From Burkholderiales bacterium (GTDB lineage Bacteria; Pseudomonadota; Gammaproteobacteria; Burkholderiales; JAEUOS01): a stretch of DNA of 38,882 bases. Positions 17,661 to 25,624 of this stretch are shown in pieces. The stretch spans positions 1 through 38,882 of the forward strand of contig JAEUOR010000069.1 of assembly GCA_016790635.1 (NCBI GenBank), given 5' to 3'. Position numbers and translations under genes: made by a program. Position 1 is the stretch's first letter. Each line of letters starts with the position of its first letter. Below the pieces are notes generated by a model that saw only the letters and a program-made list of their open reading frames with translations, had not been told where the DNA came from and did no database searches.

Positions 17661-18764
17661 TCAGGCGTTCCTGGCGAAGTGCTGCGCGATGCCTTGGCGT
17701 GTGACGGCGCGAAAGTACTGATAGGGGTGGGCCACCGGGCTGCCCAGTTCTTCAGCAGCGTGCCAGGGCCAGCGCGGGTCGTTCAGCATGCCGCGTCCCA
17801 GCGCGACCATGTCGGCCTGCCCCTCGGCAACGATGGCCTCTGCCTCTGCTGCATCACGGATCAGGCCCACGGCCATGGTCGGCAGTGCCGCTTCGCGGCG
17901 GATACGCGCCGCGAAGGGCACCTGGTAGCCGGGCGCGAGCGGGATGCGCGTCATGCTGTTGCCTCCGGAGGAGGCATCTACGTAATCGCAGCCCAGTGCC
18001 TTCAGGCGCTGCGAGAACACCACCGCCTCGTCCGGCGTGATGCCTGACTCGTCCCAATCGGTGCCGTTGCAGCGTACGCCGAGCGGGCGGTCCGCCGGCC
18101 AGGCGTCCCGCACAGCAGCGAATATCTCGAGCGGAAAGCGCATGCGGTTCTCAAGGTCGCCTCCGTGGATGTCGTCGCGCCGGTTCGCGAGCGGGGAAAG
18201 AAAGGAAGACAGGAGATAGCCGTGCGCGAAGTGCAGTTCGATCATGTCCAGGCCGAGCCGTGCCGCGCGCCGTGTCGCATCGACAAAGGCGGCCGTCACG
18301 CGGTCCATCCCGGCACGATCCAGTGCGGCGGGTGTCTGCCATTCGGGGATGAAGGGCAGCGCCGAGGGCGCCACCGTCTGCCAGCCACCCTCTGCGCCGG
18401 GAACGTTGCCGCGTCCGTCGGTCGGCTTCTTCTGCGAGCCCTTGCGTCCGGCGTGGCCCAGCTGGATGCCGATCGGCAGGTTCGCGTAGCGCCGCACCAC
18501 CGTCAGCACGCGGTGCAACGCCGCTTCGCAGTCGTCCGAATACAGCCCCAGGCACTCGCGGCTGATGCGCCCGGCCGGCTCGACCGCGGTCGCCTCCACG
18601 ATCAGCAGCCCCGCGCCGGAGACCGCCAGATGTCCGAGATGGATGATGTGCCAGTCAGTTGCACAGCCTGCCACCGCGCTGTACTGACACATGGGCGAGA
18701 CGACGATGCGGTTGGGTAGCGTCAGGCCGCGCATCGTGAAGGGCGAGAAGAGGGTGCTGGCCAC
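17661..18764 (-). CDS. Old yellow enzyme, XenA/YqjM-like flavin oxidoreductase
   Basis: FMN-dependent NAD(P)H:ene-reductase that reduces activated C=C bonds (enones, enoates, coumarin-like lactones), 367 residues. The active-site residues match the XenA/YqjM class by position: Cys26 in SPMCQYS, His178 and His181 in ELHFAHGY, and Tyr183. The GTG at 18764 gives exactly this numbering and leaves a 13-nt gap after the upstream receptor, so I prefer it to the internal ATG ten codons later. The open frame upstream of GTG runs over the receptor gene and is a shadow. In this operon it may reduce an unsaturated ring before HyuAB opens it; XenA acts comparably on 8-hydroxycoumarin. That role is a hypothesis. 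Confidence 0.9.
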   Translation of the reverse strand: MASTLFSPFTMRGLTLPNRIVVSPMCQYSAVAGCATDWHIIHLGHLAVSGAGLLIVEATAVEPAGRISRECLGLYSDDCEAALHRVLTVVRRYANLPIGIQLGHAGRKGSQKKPTDGRGNVPGAEGGWQTVAPSALPFIPEWQTPAALDRAGMDRVTAAFVDATRRAARLGLDMIELHFAHGYLLSSFLSPLANRRDDIHGGDLENRMRFPLEIFAAVRDAWPADRPLGVRCNGTDWDESGITPDEAVVFSQRLKALGCDYVDASSGGNSMTRIPLAPGYQVPFAARIRREAALPTMAVGLIRDAAEAEAIVAEGQADMVALGRGMLNDPRWPWHAAEELGSPVAHPYQYFRAVTRQGIAQHFARNA

Positions 18765-18777
18765 GGCGCTTGCCTTT

Positions 18778-19731
18778 TCAGTCCGGTTGCACGCCTGCCG
18801 CGCGCAAGAGGCTCCCGTAGGACTGAACCTGCTCGCGGATGAAGGCGCTGAATTGCTCCGGCGTCGAGGGGTTGGGGAGGAAAGCTTGCTTTTCCAGGGC
18901 GACAACCACCTCCGGCCGGCGCAATACGGTGCCGACTTCCCGGTTGATGCGTTCGACGATCTCGCGCGGCAGTTTTGCCGGGCCGACCAGGCCCATCCAG
19001 TTGGAGATCGTGAACTGCGGCACGCCGGCCTCGTGGATGGTCGGCACATCGGGCAGCAATGGCGAGCGGCGATTCAAGGTAGTGACCAGAGCGCGCAGTT
19101 TGCCTTCCCTCACGTAGGCTAGCGCCACCGCCGGCGGGTCCATGAGGGCCTGCACGCGGTTGGCGAGCAGGTCGGGCATGACCAGAGGCGCCGACTTGTA
19201 GGGAACATGCAGCATGTCCAGGCCGAGCAGCGCGTTCATCTGCGCGAAGGCGACGATGCCGCTCGGATTGCCGGTGCCGTAGGCCAGCTTGCCGGGGTTG
19301 GCCTTCACGTGCGCGACGAACTCCTGCAGGTTGGTGGCCGGCACCGCGCTGTTGATGAACAGGAACACGGTGTAACGGCCGATGTCGGTGATCGGCGTGA
19401 AGTCGTTGTTGACGTCGTAAGGCGGGTTCTTGCGCAAGGCCGGCACCGCAGCCAACGGGCCGCCGCTGCCGACCCCGAAGGTGTAGCCGTCGGGCGCCGA
19501 GCGCATCACCTCGATGGCCGACACCGCGCCGTCGGCGCCGGGGCGCGGCTCGATGACCACTTGCTGGCCGAGAGCCGCCGACAGTGGCGGCGCCAGCACG
19601 CGCATGACCGAGTCGGTGGCCGAACCCGCGCCGAACGGGATGACGATGCGGACCGGACGTTGCGGGTACTGCGCGGCCGCGGTCGAAACTGCGAGCAAGG
19701 TGGCCAGAAAGCTTGCGAGGAAACGCGTCAT
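18778..19731 (-). CDS. Bug/TctC-family periplasmic solute-binding protein 3
   Basis: The 317-residue Bug receptor has a signal peptide MTRFLASFLATLLAVSTAAA followed by QYPQRPVRIVIPFGAGSATD. Family segments include VVIEPRPGADGAV, APDGYTFGVG, NPGKLAYGTG and VPYKSAPLVMPDLLANRV. It is more distant from receptors 1 and 2, so it is not part of the same recent duplication. The ATG overlaps the hyuB pair 2 stop by 4 nt (ATGA), which couples a periplasmic receptor directly to a cytoplasmic enzyme gene. Confidence 0.92.
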   Translation of the reverse strand: MTRFLASFLATLLAVSTAAAQYPQRPVRIVIPFGAGSATDSVMRVLAPPLSAALGQQVVIEPRPGADGAVSAIEVMRSAPDGYTFGVGSGGPLAAVPALRKNPPYDVNNDFTPITDIGRYTVFLFINSAVPATNLQEFVAHVKANPGKLAYGTGNPSGIVAFAQMNALLGLDMLHVPYKSAPLVMPDLLANRVQALMDPPAVALAYVREGKLRALVTTLNRRSPLLPDVPTIHEAGVPQFTISNWMGLVGPAKLPREIVERINREVGTVLRRPEVVVALEKQAFLPNPSTPEQFSAFIREQVQSYGSLLRAAGVQPD

Positions 19732-21428
19732 GGCTTGCCTCCATCTGATATCGGATAATCCTTCTGTGCCGCCATGTGGCTCACCTTGCCGTTGGCGAGG
19801 TCAGCGGCGAGCGCGTCACGCGCCCGCTCTTGCGCCGGCCCGTAACCGGCGCCGCCGGCGGTCTCCAGCACCAGGCGGTCGCCGCGCGAGACGGTGGTGA
19901 CGCATTTCGAGATGGATTCGACGCTGCCGTCGGCGCGGTGGATGGTGGCTACCGACATCGCACCGTCCGCGCCGCCCGCTGACCCGCGCGCGGCAGTGTC
20001 ATGGCGCTCGCCCCGAAACGTGAAGCGGATGTCGTCGGCGAGAAACTCGTATTCGCGCACCACGCCCAGGCCGCCGCGCTGGCGGCCGGCACCGCCGGAA
20101 TCGGCGCGCAGGCCGAAGCGGCGAATGCGGATCGGCGCGTCCAGGCATAGCGCTTCGATCGGCTGGTTCATGCTGTTCGAACCGTCGGTCTGCAGGCAGT
20201 CGACGCCATCGGCGTGCGCGCTGGCGCCGGTTCCACCGCACACGAGTTCGGACAGGATGAAGGGACGGCCGTCGGGCTGGCGGCCACCGAAGGCGAGCAT
20301 CACCGACAGGCCGGCGGAGGCGGCCGGCACCCGCTCAGGTACGACGTCGGCGAAGGCGCCGATCATCGCGCCGCAGATGCGCTTGATGGTGGCGGTGCGC
20401 GCGTTGACCGCTGCCGGCGCCCGCGGATTGACGATCGATCCTTCCGGCAGGTGCAGGGTCACTGGCCGGAAGCAGCCGCCGTTGGTCGGGATCTGTGCGT
20501 CGGTGAGCGCGCGCACTGCGTAGTAGGCCGCGGCGCGCGCCCCCGAGGGCACGCAGTTGATCGGCCCGCGCACCTGCGGGCTGGAGCCGGTGAAGTCGAA
20601 GTGGATGGTGCCGTCGCGCACCGTGGCGGCGACCTCGATGCGCACCCGGCGCGCGAGGTCGACCCCGTCGTTGTCGAGCCAGTCGACATAGCGATAGGTG
20701 CCCTCGGGCAGGGCGCGCAGCGCGGCGCGGGTCATTCTCTCCGAGCGGTCCAGCAGCATCTCGAAGATGCGCGCGATGAGCCCGGCGCCGTAGCTGCCGC
20801 ACAACTCCCGCAGGCGCCGCGCGCCGACCTTGCAGGCCGACAACTGCGCGTTGAGATCGCCCATGAATGTGTCGGACATGCGGATGTTCAGGCGCAGCAT
20901 TTGCTGCAGGGTCTGGTTGACCTGGCCCGCGTCGATGTACTTCAGCGGGGGGATGCGCAGTCCTTCCTGGTAGATCTCGGTGGCGTTGGTAGGAATCGAC
21001 CCCGGCGCCATGCCCCCCATGTCTTGGTGATGCACGGTGGTGACCGAGAATCCGACCACGCCGCCGTCGGCGAACACCGGAATGAACAATGTGATGTCCG
21101 GCAGGTGGGTTCCACCGGAATAGGGATCGTTGAGGATATAGACGTCCTCAGGGTGCATGCCGGCGACCGGATAATTCGCCAGCACGGCCGCGAGTGCCGG
21201 GATCATCGTCGCCAGGTGAATCGGGATGGCGGTTGCCTGCGCGATGGTCTGGCCGTCGGTGGTGAACAGCGCTGCCGAGCAGTCCATGCCCTCCTTGACG
21301 ATCGGCGAGAAGGCGCTGTGCAGCAGGGTCGACTGCATCTCGCCGGCGATGCCCTCGAGCTTGTTGCGCACCACTTCCAGGGTCACCGGATCGACGCTGG
21401 TCAGCGCGGCATCGGCGCGGTCGTTCAT
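19728..21428 (-). CDS. HyuB-type subunit (hydantoinase B/oxoprolinase family), pair 2
   Basis: The 566-residue HyuB homologue has the blocks ILNDPYSGGTHLPD (residues 98-111), TTVHHQDMGGM with H133/H134/D136, YQEGLRIPP and the C-terminal ETAGGAGYGP. It keeps the same skeleton as HyuB pair 1 but differs at many positions, so it probably serves another substrate or step rather than being a recent copy. It overlaps the hyuA stop upstream and the Bug receptor start downstream by 4 nt each. It is expected to form a heteromer with HyuA pair 2. Confidence 0.92.
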   Translation of the reverse strand: MNDRADAALTSVDPVTLEVVRNKLEGIAGEMQSTLLHSAFSPIVKEGMDCSAALFTTDGQTIAQATAIPIHLATMIPALAAVLANYPVAGMHPEDVYILNDPYSGGTHLPDITLFIPVFADGGVVGFSVTTVHHQDMGGMAPGSIPTNATEIYQEGLRIPPLKYIDAGQVNQTLQQMLRLNIRMSDTFMGDLNAQLSACKVGARRLRELCGSYGAGLIARIFEMLLDRSERMTRAALRALPEGTYRYVDWLDNDGVDLARRVRIEVAATVRDGTIHFDFTGSSPQVRGPINCVPSGARAAAYYAVRALTDAQIPTNGGCFRPVTLHLPEGSIVNPRAPAAVNARTATIKRICGAMIGAFADVVPERVPAASAGLSVMLAFGGRQPDGRPFILSELVCGGTGASAHADGVDCLQTDGSNSMNQPIEALCLDAPIRIRRFGLRADSGGAGRQRGGLGVVREYEFLADDIRFTFRGERHDTAARGSAGGADGAMSVATIHRADGSVESISKCVTTVSRGDRLVLETAGGAGYGPAQERARDALAADLANGKVSHMAAQKDYPISDGGKP

Positions 21429-23476
21429 GGCTGCCTCGTCAGGATCAGGGAAAGGTCGCTGGCGACCCGGCCGGTCCAGCCCGGCTCGATCAGCGTGGTC
21501 GTGTCGCTTTGCTCGACGATCGCCGGGCCATGCAGGATGGCACCGCGCGCGAGGCTGTCGCGGTCGACGACCTCGGCATTGACCGGGTGGTCGATGTCCG
21601 CGAGCAGGATGATGCGGCGCCGGCCCGGCACCGCCGCCCTGCCGGCGACGCCGTCACGCGCCGAGGACGGCGGCTGCGCCCGATTGGGCGTGCGCTGCAC
21701 CACGCGCAGGTTGACGAAGCGTGCCGGCGCGCGGGTGTGATGGCCGTGCACCTTATCGTAGCGCTCGCAAAAGTCTACATAGAGCGAACTCAGCATCGCC
21801 TCCGGCGTGCCGGTAGCGAGCGGTACCTCGAGGTGGTGTGCCTGCCCGACATAGCAGACATCGGCATAGCAAGTGGTCGCCACGGCCTCGGTAGCCACCC
21901 CTTCGTCGCGCATGCGCGCGGCGCATTCGTCGGCAAGCCGCGCGCATACCGCAAGAATCTCAGCCGGGTCCGCCGCGTCGAGACGCGCCAGGAATCCGGC
22001 GGCCGCCTCGTGCTCGATCTGCGCCGACAGCAGCCCGGCAGCGCAGAGCACGCCCGGGTGGCGCGGCACGACCACGGTGGTCATGCCGAGTTCGCGTGCA
22101 AGCGCGGTTGCGTGCAGGGCACCGCCGCCGCCGAAGGGCATCAGCGAGAAGCGGCGCGGATCCATGCCGCGGCTGATCGACACCAGGCGGATTCCCTCGG
22201 CCATCTGCGCATTGAGGACGCGATGGATGCCCAGCGCGGCTTCGCGCAGCGACAGGCCGAGCGGCCGCGCCACCTTGTGTTCGATCGCGCGTGCGGCAAG
22301 GTCGGGGTCCAGTCGCAGGGTGCCTCCGGCGAAATAGTGCGGGTCGAGGTAACCCAGGACGATCGACGCGTCGGTCACGGTAGCATCCTCGCCTCCGCGC
22401 GCGTAGCACGCCGGGCCGGGCTCGGCGCCCGCCGATTGCGGCCCCACGCGCAGTCCGCCGCCGGCGTCGATCCAGGCGATGCTGCCACCGCCGGCGCCAA
22501 TCGAATTGACGTCGACCATCGGCACGCGGATGCGGTAGCCGTCAAGCAGGCCCTCGGGGCGGATCACCGGCGCGCCGCGTGCGATCAACGCGATGTCGCA
22601 ACTGGTGCCGCCGATGTCGACGGTGATCAGGTCCTCGTGCCCTGCAGATCGGCCGGCGGCGCGCGCGCCGACCACCCCGGCGGCCGGGCCGGACAGGAAC
22701 AGGCGGATCGGTCGCTGCCGCGCCACCCGCGCCCCGCATACGCCGCCCCGCGACTGCATGATCTGCAGGGGCGCATCGATGCCGGCGCCGGCCAGATCGC
22801 GCTCCATGTCGCCCAGGTAGCGGTCGAGTCCGGCCTTGACATAGGCGTCGAAGGCGGTCACCACGGTCCGCTCGTACTCGCGGAACGCCGGGTCAACCTG
22901 AGAGGAGATCGACACGGTGAGGCGCGGATGGCTTTCGCGGATGAAGGCTGCCGCGGCGCGCTCGTGTGCCGGATTGGCGAACGCGTAAAGAAAGCAGATG
23001 GCGATCGCCTCGACGTCGGCAGCGACGAGGGCGGCGACCGCGGCCTCGAGCGAGGCCATGTCGAGCGGCGTCTGTACCGACCCGTCTGGACCGATCGCTT
23101 CGACGACGCCGCGCCGCCGCGCGCCTGGCGCAAGGAACGCCGGTGTTTCCGGTTTGAGCATGAGTTCGTAGATTTGCCGGCGGTTCTGCCGGCCGATTTC
23201 AAGCACGTCCTCGAAGCCGGCCGTGGTGAGCAGGCCCAAGCGCGCGCCCCTGCGCTCGAGCACGGCGTTGGTCGCCACCGTGGTGCCGTGCGCAAAACAG
23301 GTCACGTCGGCTGCGGCGATGCCCCATTGCGGCAGAAGTTGCGCCAAGGCGGTGCGCACTGCCGCGCTCGGATCCGCGCGCGTCGAAGGCAGCTTGGCGA
23401 TACGCTGTGCGCCGTCGTCGTCGATGGCGACCACGTCGGTAAAGGTGCCGCCGATGTCAATGCCGATGCTCGCCAA
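21425..23476 (-). CDS. HyuA-type ATPase subunit (hydantoinase A/oxoprolinase family), pair 2
   Basis: The 683-residue ATP-binding subunit has the phosphate motifs IGIDIGGTFTDVV at the N-terminus and ITVDIGGTSCDIALI near the middle, plus IGAGGGSIAWID. It is the first gene of the long leftward operon. I prefer the TTG at 23476: it starts right at the conserved motif and has a GGGGA ribosome-binding site about 7 nt upstream. The longer ATG at 23521 adds 15 residues without family similarity and would lie upstream of the transcript start predicted from the -35/-10 elements at 23550-23523. Confidence 0.9.
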   Translation of the reverse strand: MASIGIDIGGTFTDVVAIDDDGAQRIAKLPSTRADPSAAVRTALAQLLPQWGIAAADVTCFAHGTTVATNAVLERRGARLGLLTTAGFEDVLEIGRQNRRQIYELMLKPETPAFLAPGARRRGVVEAIGPDGSVQTPLDMASLEAAVAALVAADVEAIAICFLYAFANPAHERAAAAFIRESHPRLTVSISSQVDPAFREYERTVVTAFDAYVKAGLDRYLGDMERDLAGAGIDAPLQIMQSRGGVCGARVARQRPIRLFLSGPAAGVVGARAAGRSAGHEDLITVDIGGTSCDIALIARGAPVIRPEGLLDGYRIRVPMVDVNSIGAGGGSIAWIDAGGGLRVGPQSAGAEPGPACYARGGEDATVTDASIVLGYLDPHYFAGGTLRLDPDLAARAIEHKVARPLGLSLREAALGIHRVLNAQMAEGIRLVSISRGMDPRRFSLMPFGGGGALHATALARELGMTTVVVPRHPGVLCAAGLLSAQIEHEAAAGFLARLDAADPAEILAVCARLADECAARMRDEGVATEAVATTCYADVCYVGQAHHLEVPLATGTPEAMLSSLYVDFCERYDKVHGHHTRAPARFVNLRVVQRTPNRAQPPSSARDGVAGRAAVPGRRRIILLADIDHPVNAEVVDRDSLARGAILHGPAIVEQSDTTTLIEPGWTGRVASDLSLILTRQP

Positions 23477-23509
23477 CGCCCATCCCCGCAGTTGCGAATG
23501 CGGACCATT

Positions 23510-23555
23510 ATGGAAAACCATGCTTATACTTGGCGTTCCATTCTTGAAAACTTCA
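23510..23555. promoter_or_regulatory. Inverted repeats in the hyuA-lysR divergent gap, possible LysR operators
   Basis: Two short inverted repeats lie in the 87-nt divergent gap: ATGG-AAAA-CCAT at 23510-23521 (preceded by another CCAT half-site at 23505-23508) and TGAA-AAC-TTCA at 23545-23555. Their centres are about 34 nt apart, near three helical turns. The second overlaps the -35 and the first overlaps the predicted transcription start of the leftward operon. Neither fits T-N11-A exactly, so assignment to the local LysR protein is tentative. Confidence 0.3.
23523..23550 (-). promoter_or_regulatory. Predicted promoter of the leftward catabolic operon
   Basis: On the minus strand, TTTTCA (23550-23545), a 16-nt spacer and TATAAG (23528-23523) form a plausible sigma-70 promoter. 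The start of transcription would be near 23516, giving a leader of about 40 nt to the TTG start of hyuA pair 2. This region is shared with the divergent lysR start at 23564. Confidence 0.45.
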
Positions 23556-23563
23556 GGTTATAG

Positions 23564-24532
23564 ATGAACCTGCGTCAGCTCGAGGTTTTCGAAGCAGTGA
23601 TGCGCACTGGCTCGATCGGCCAGGCCGCACGCGCGCTGGAGGTCTCGCAGCCGGCCATCAGCAAATCGCTGCGCCTGGCGGAGGAAGCCGCCGGCTTCGT
23701 GCTGTTCCGCCGCGTGCGCGGGCGGGTGTTTGCCAGCCCGGAGGCCGAGACGCTTCTGCCACTGGTCAAGCGCGTGCGCGGCGACCTGGACAGCGTCTCG
23801 CTCCTGATTCGACAGTTGCGCGACGGAAACGCCGGCAGCGTCACGGTGGCGGCGCCGGGGTCGGTGGCGCATGCCTTCATCACTCCGGCGATCGCCGCCT
23901 TCGCTCGCGAGCGGCCCAATATCCGCATCGAGGTGATGATCCTGCCTACCGCGATGGTCGCCGACCGAGTCGCCGACGCGCAGGCGGACTTCGGCGTGGT
24001 GCACCAGCCGACCGACAATCCGTATCTGGACGGCGAGGTGGTCTGCGAGGCCGACGGCGTGTGCGTGATGCCGAGGCGCCACGCGCTGGCGCAGCGGCGC
24101 GCGGTAGGCGCGCGCGAACTCGCCGCCGAGCGCCTGATCTGCTACCGCGAGGACACCGCGATCGGCTACCTAGTACGCCGCGCCCTGCGTGCCGCCCGCG
24201 ACCGACGGGATGTGGACGTGGTTATCAACCAGTCGCAGCAGGCGCTCGACCTGGTCGAGGCCGGCGCCGGGCTGGCGGTGATGGACCCGTTCCTTCTGAT
24301 GGCTGTGCATCGTCCTGCACTGGTCGCGGTGCCGTTCCGGCCGACCATACCGAACCGCCTGCGCATCATCCGCGCCCGCGAGCGGCCGCGCTCGCGGGCC
24401 GCTGCGCAGTTCGAGCGCAGCATACTGGCGGTGATCCGGGCACGCACCGCGGCTTCGCCGCTGGCAGGCCTGGTCAGGCGATTGTCGACCGATGGCACGC
24501 GGATCGTGCGCGAGGGCAGTTCGCCGGTCTGA
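23564..24532 (+). CDS. LysR-family transcriptional regulator, divergent to the catabolic operon
   Basis: The 322-residue LysR-type regulator has an N-terminal winged HTH over residues 1-60 (RQLEVFEAVMRTGSIGQAARALEVSQPAISKSL is spread over this stretch) and a C-terminal periplasmic-binding-like effector domain beginning near residue 90 (VTVAAPGSVAHAFITPAIAAF). It is transcribed away from hyuA pair 2 with 87 nt between the starts, the standard layout for a LysR regulator that controls the neighbouring operon and itself. The ligand is probably a pathway substrate or intermediate. The ribosome-binding site is weak (AGG, 6-nt spacing). Confidence 0.93.
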   Translation: MNLRQLEVFEAVMRTGSIGQAARALEVSQPAISKSLRLAEEAAGFVLFRRVRGRVFASPEAETLLPLVKRVRGDLDSVSLLIRQLRDGNAGSVTVAAPGSVAHAFITPAIAAFARERPNIRIEVMILPTAMVADRVADAQADFGVVHQPTDNPYLDGEVVCEADGVCVMPRRHALAQRRAVGARELAAERLICYREDTAIGYLVRRALRAARDRRDVDVVINQSQQALDLVEAGAGLAVMDPFLLMAVHRPALVAVPFRPTIPNRLRIIRARERPRSRAAAQFERSILAVIRARTAASPLAGLVRRLSTDGTRIVREGSSPV

Positions 24533-24631
24533 GGCGGCGCGCAGACCGCGCATTCGATGAGGTGCCGCGGGCGGCCGATCGACCGATGCAACGGCTGTGG
24601 CATCGGCAAATGTCGACTCGACCGCGACGGG
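24533..24631. other. Convergent gap between lysR and the ABC ATPase gene
   Basis: Ninety-nine bases between two converging genes. I see no reading frame with family similarity and no clear terminator hairpin with a T run. Confidence 0.5.
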
Positions 24632-25624
24632 TCAGGGCTTTGCCGTCACATCCGTGCGCACGCAGCGCACCCAGTGCCCCGCGACCACCTCGCGCGCCGC
24701 GGGCGCTTCGGCGCGGCAGGCCTCGTTCGCATGCGCGCAGCGCGGCGCGAATGCGCAGCCCGGCGGCAGGTTGGCCAGGTCCGGCGGGCTGCCGGGAATC
24801 GCCGGCAGGCGGTTGCCGGTGAGTCGCCCGCCGTGCGGGCGGGTCGACATGAGGCCGATGGTGTAGGGGTGGCGCGGCGCGCGGATCACCTCGCGCACCG
24901 AGCCGATTTCGACGATGCGTCCGGCGTACATGACCGCGATGCGGTCGGCAACCTCGACCCCGACGCTGATGTCGTGGGTGACGAAGATCATCGACAGGCC
25001 CAGCTCGCGCTGCAGCTCGCGCAACAGCAGCAGTACCTGCACCTGCACCGTGGCGTCGAGTGCCGTGGTGGGCTCGTCGGCCAGCAGCACCTGCGGGTTG
25101 CAGGACAGGGCCAGCGCGATCATGGCGCGCTGGCGCATGCCGCCGGACATCTCGTGCGGGTAGGAATCCAGGCGCCGCTCGGGGCTGGGGATGCGCACCT
25201 TCTCGAAGAGCGCCAGCGCTCGCTTGTGGGCTTCGGCCTCGCTCACCTTGTCGTGGCGGCGGATCGCCTCGGTGATCTGCCGGCCGACCGTGTAGACCGG
25301 ATCCAGGGCCAGCATCGGCTCCTGGAAGATCATGGACACGGTCTTGCCGCGAAAGTCCGACAGTGCGTCGCCGCGGAGTTGCATGACGTCGGTGCCGCCG
25401 ACGCGGATCGTGCCTTCGATGCGGGTTTTTTGCTCGGGGTGCAGGCGCAGGATCGAGCGCAGGGTCACGCTCTTGCCCGACCCGGATTCACCCAGGAGTG
25501 CGACCACCTCGCCGCGTTTGAGCGCGAGATCGACGCCGTCGACCGCGGTGACGGTGCGCGCGCCGCCGGTAAAGCTGACGCGCAGCTTCTCGATAGAAAG
25601 GACAGCTTCGTCGTTGCCTGCCAT
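24632..25624 (-). CDS. ABC transporter ATPase, DppD/OppD type
   Basis: The 330-residue nucleotide-binding subunit of a peptide/opine/nickel-type importer has Walker A GESGSGKS (residues 45-52), the Q-loop IFQEPM, the signature MSGGMRQR, Walker B VLLADEP and the H-loop FVTHD. The oligopeptide-type C-terminal extension with clustered Cys (PPGCAFAPRCAHANEAC) is present. Two adjacent ATGs are possible (25627 and 25624); I prefer 25624 because AGGG then lies 7 nt upstream. It overlaps the preceding DppF-type stop. It is the last gene of the leftward ABC operon. Confidence 0.93.
   Translation of the reverse strand: MAGNDEAVLSIEKLRVSFTGGARTVTAVDGVDLALKRGEVVALLGESGSGKSVTLRSILRLHPEQKTRIEGTIRVGGTDVMQLRGDALSDFRGKTVSMIFQEPMLALDPVYTVGRQITEAIRRHDKVSEAEAHKRALALFEKVRIPSPERRLDSYPHEMSGGMRQRAMIALALSCNPQVLLADEPTTALDATVQVQVLLLLRELQRELGLSMIFVTHDISVGVEVADRIAVMYAGRIVEIGSVREVIRAPRHPYTIGLMSTRPHGGRLTGNRLPAIPGSPPDLANLPPGCAFAPRCAHANEACRAEAPAAREVVAGHWVRCVRTDVTAKP

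Noticed and set aside
23544..23555. TTGAAAACTTCA in the lysR-hyuA gap as an FNR box
   Set aside because: It lacks the spacing and the ATCAA half of the FNR consensus; it fits better as a short inverted repeat.
21509..23563. Very long open frame on the opposite strand of hyuA pair 2 (and similar ones elsewhere, e.g. 1810-3126 and 27806-29821)
   Set aside because: High-GC coding DNA leaves antisense frames open by chance. The translations are low-complexity, rich in Arg/His/Asp/Gly, and show no family motif, while the opposite strand has clear conserved proteins.
24533..24631. Possible small gene or RNA in the lysR-ATPase gap
   Set aside because: Too short, with no ribosome-binding site plus frame of note and no stable hairpin with a T run.
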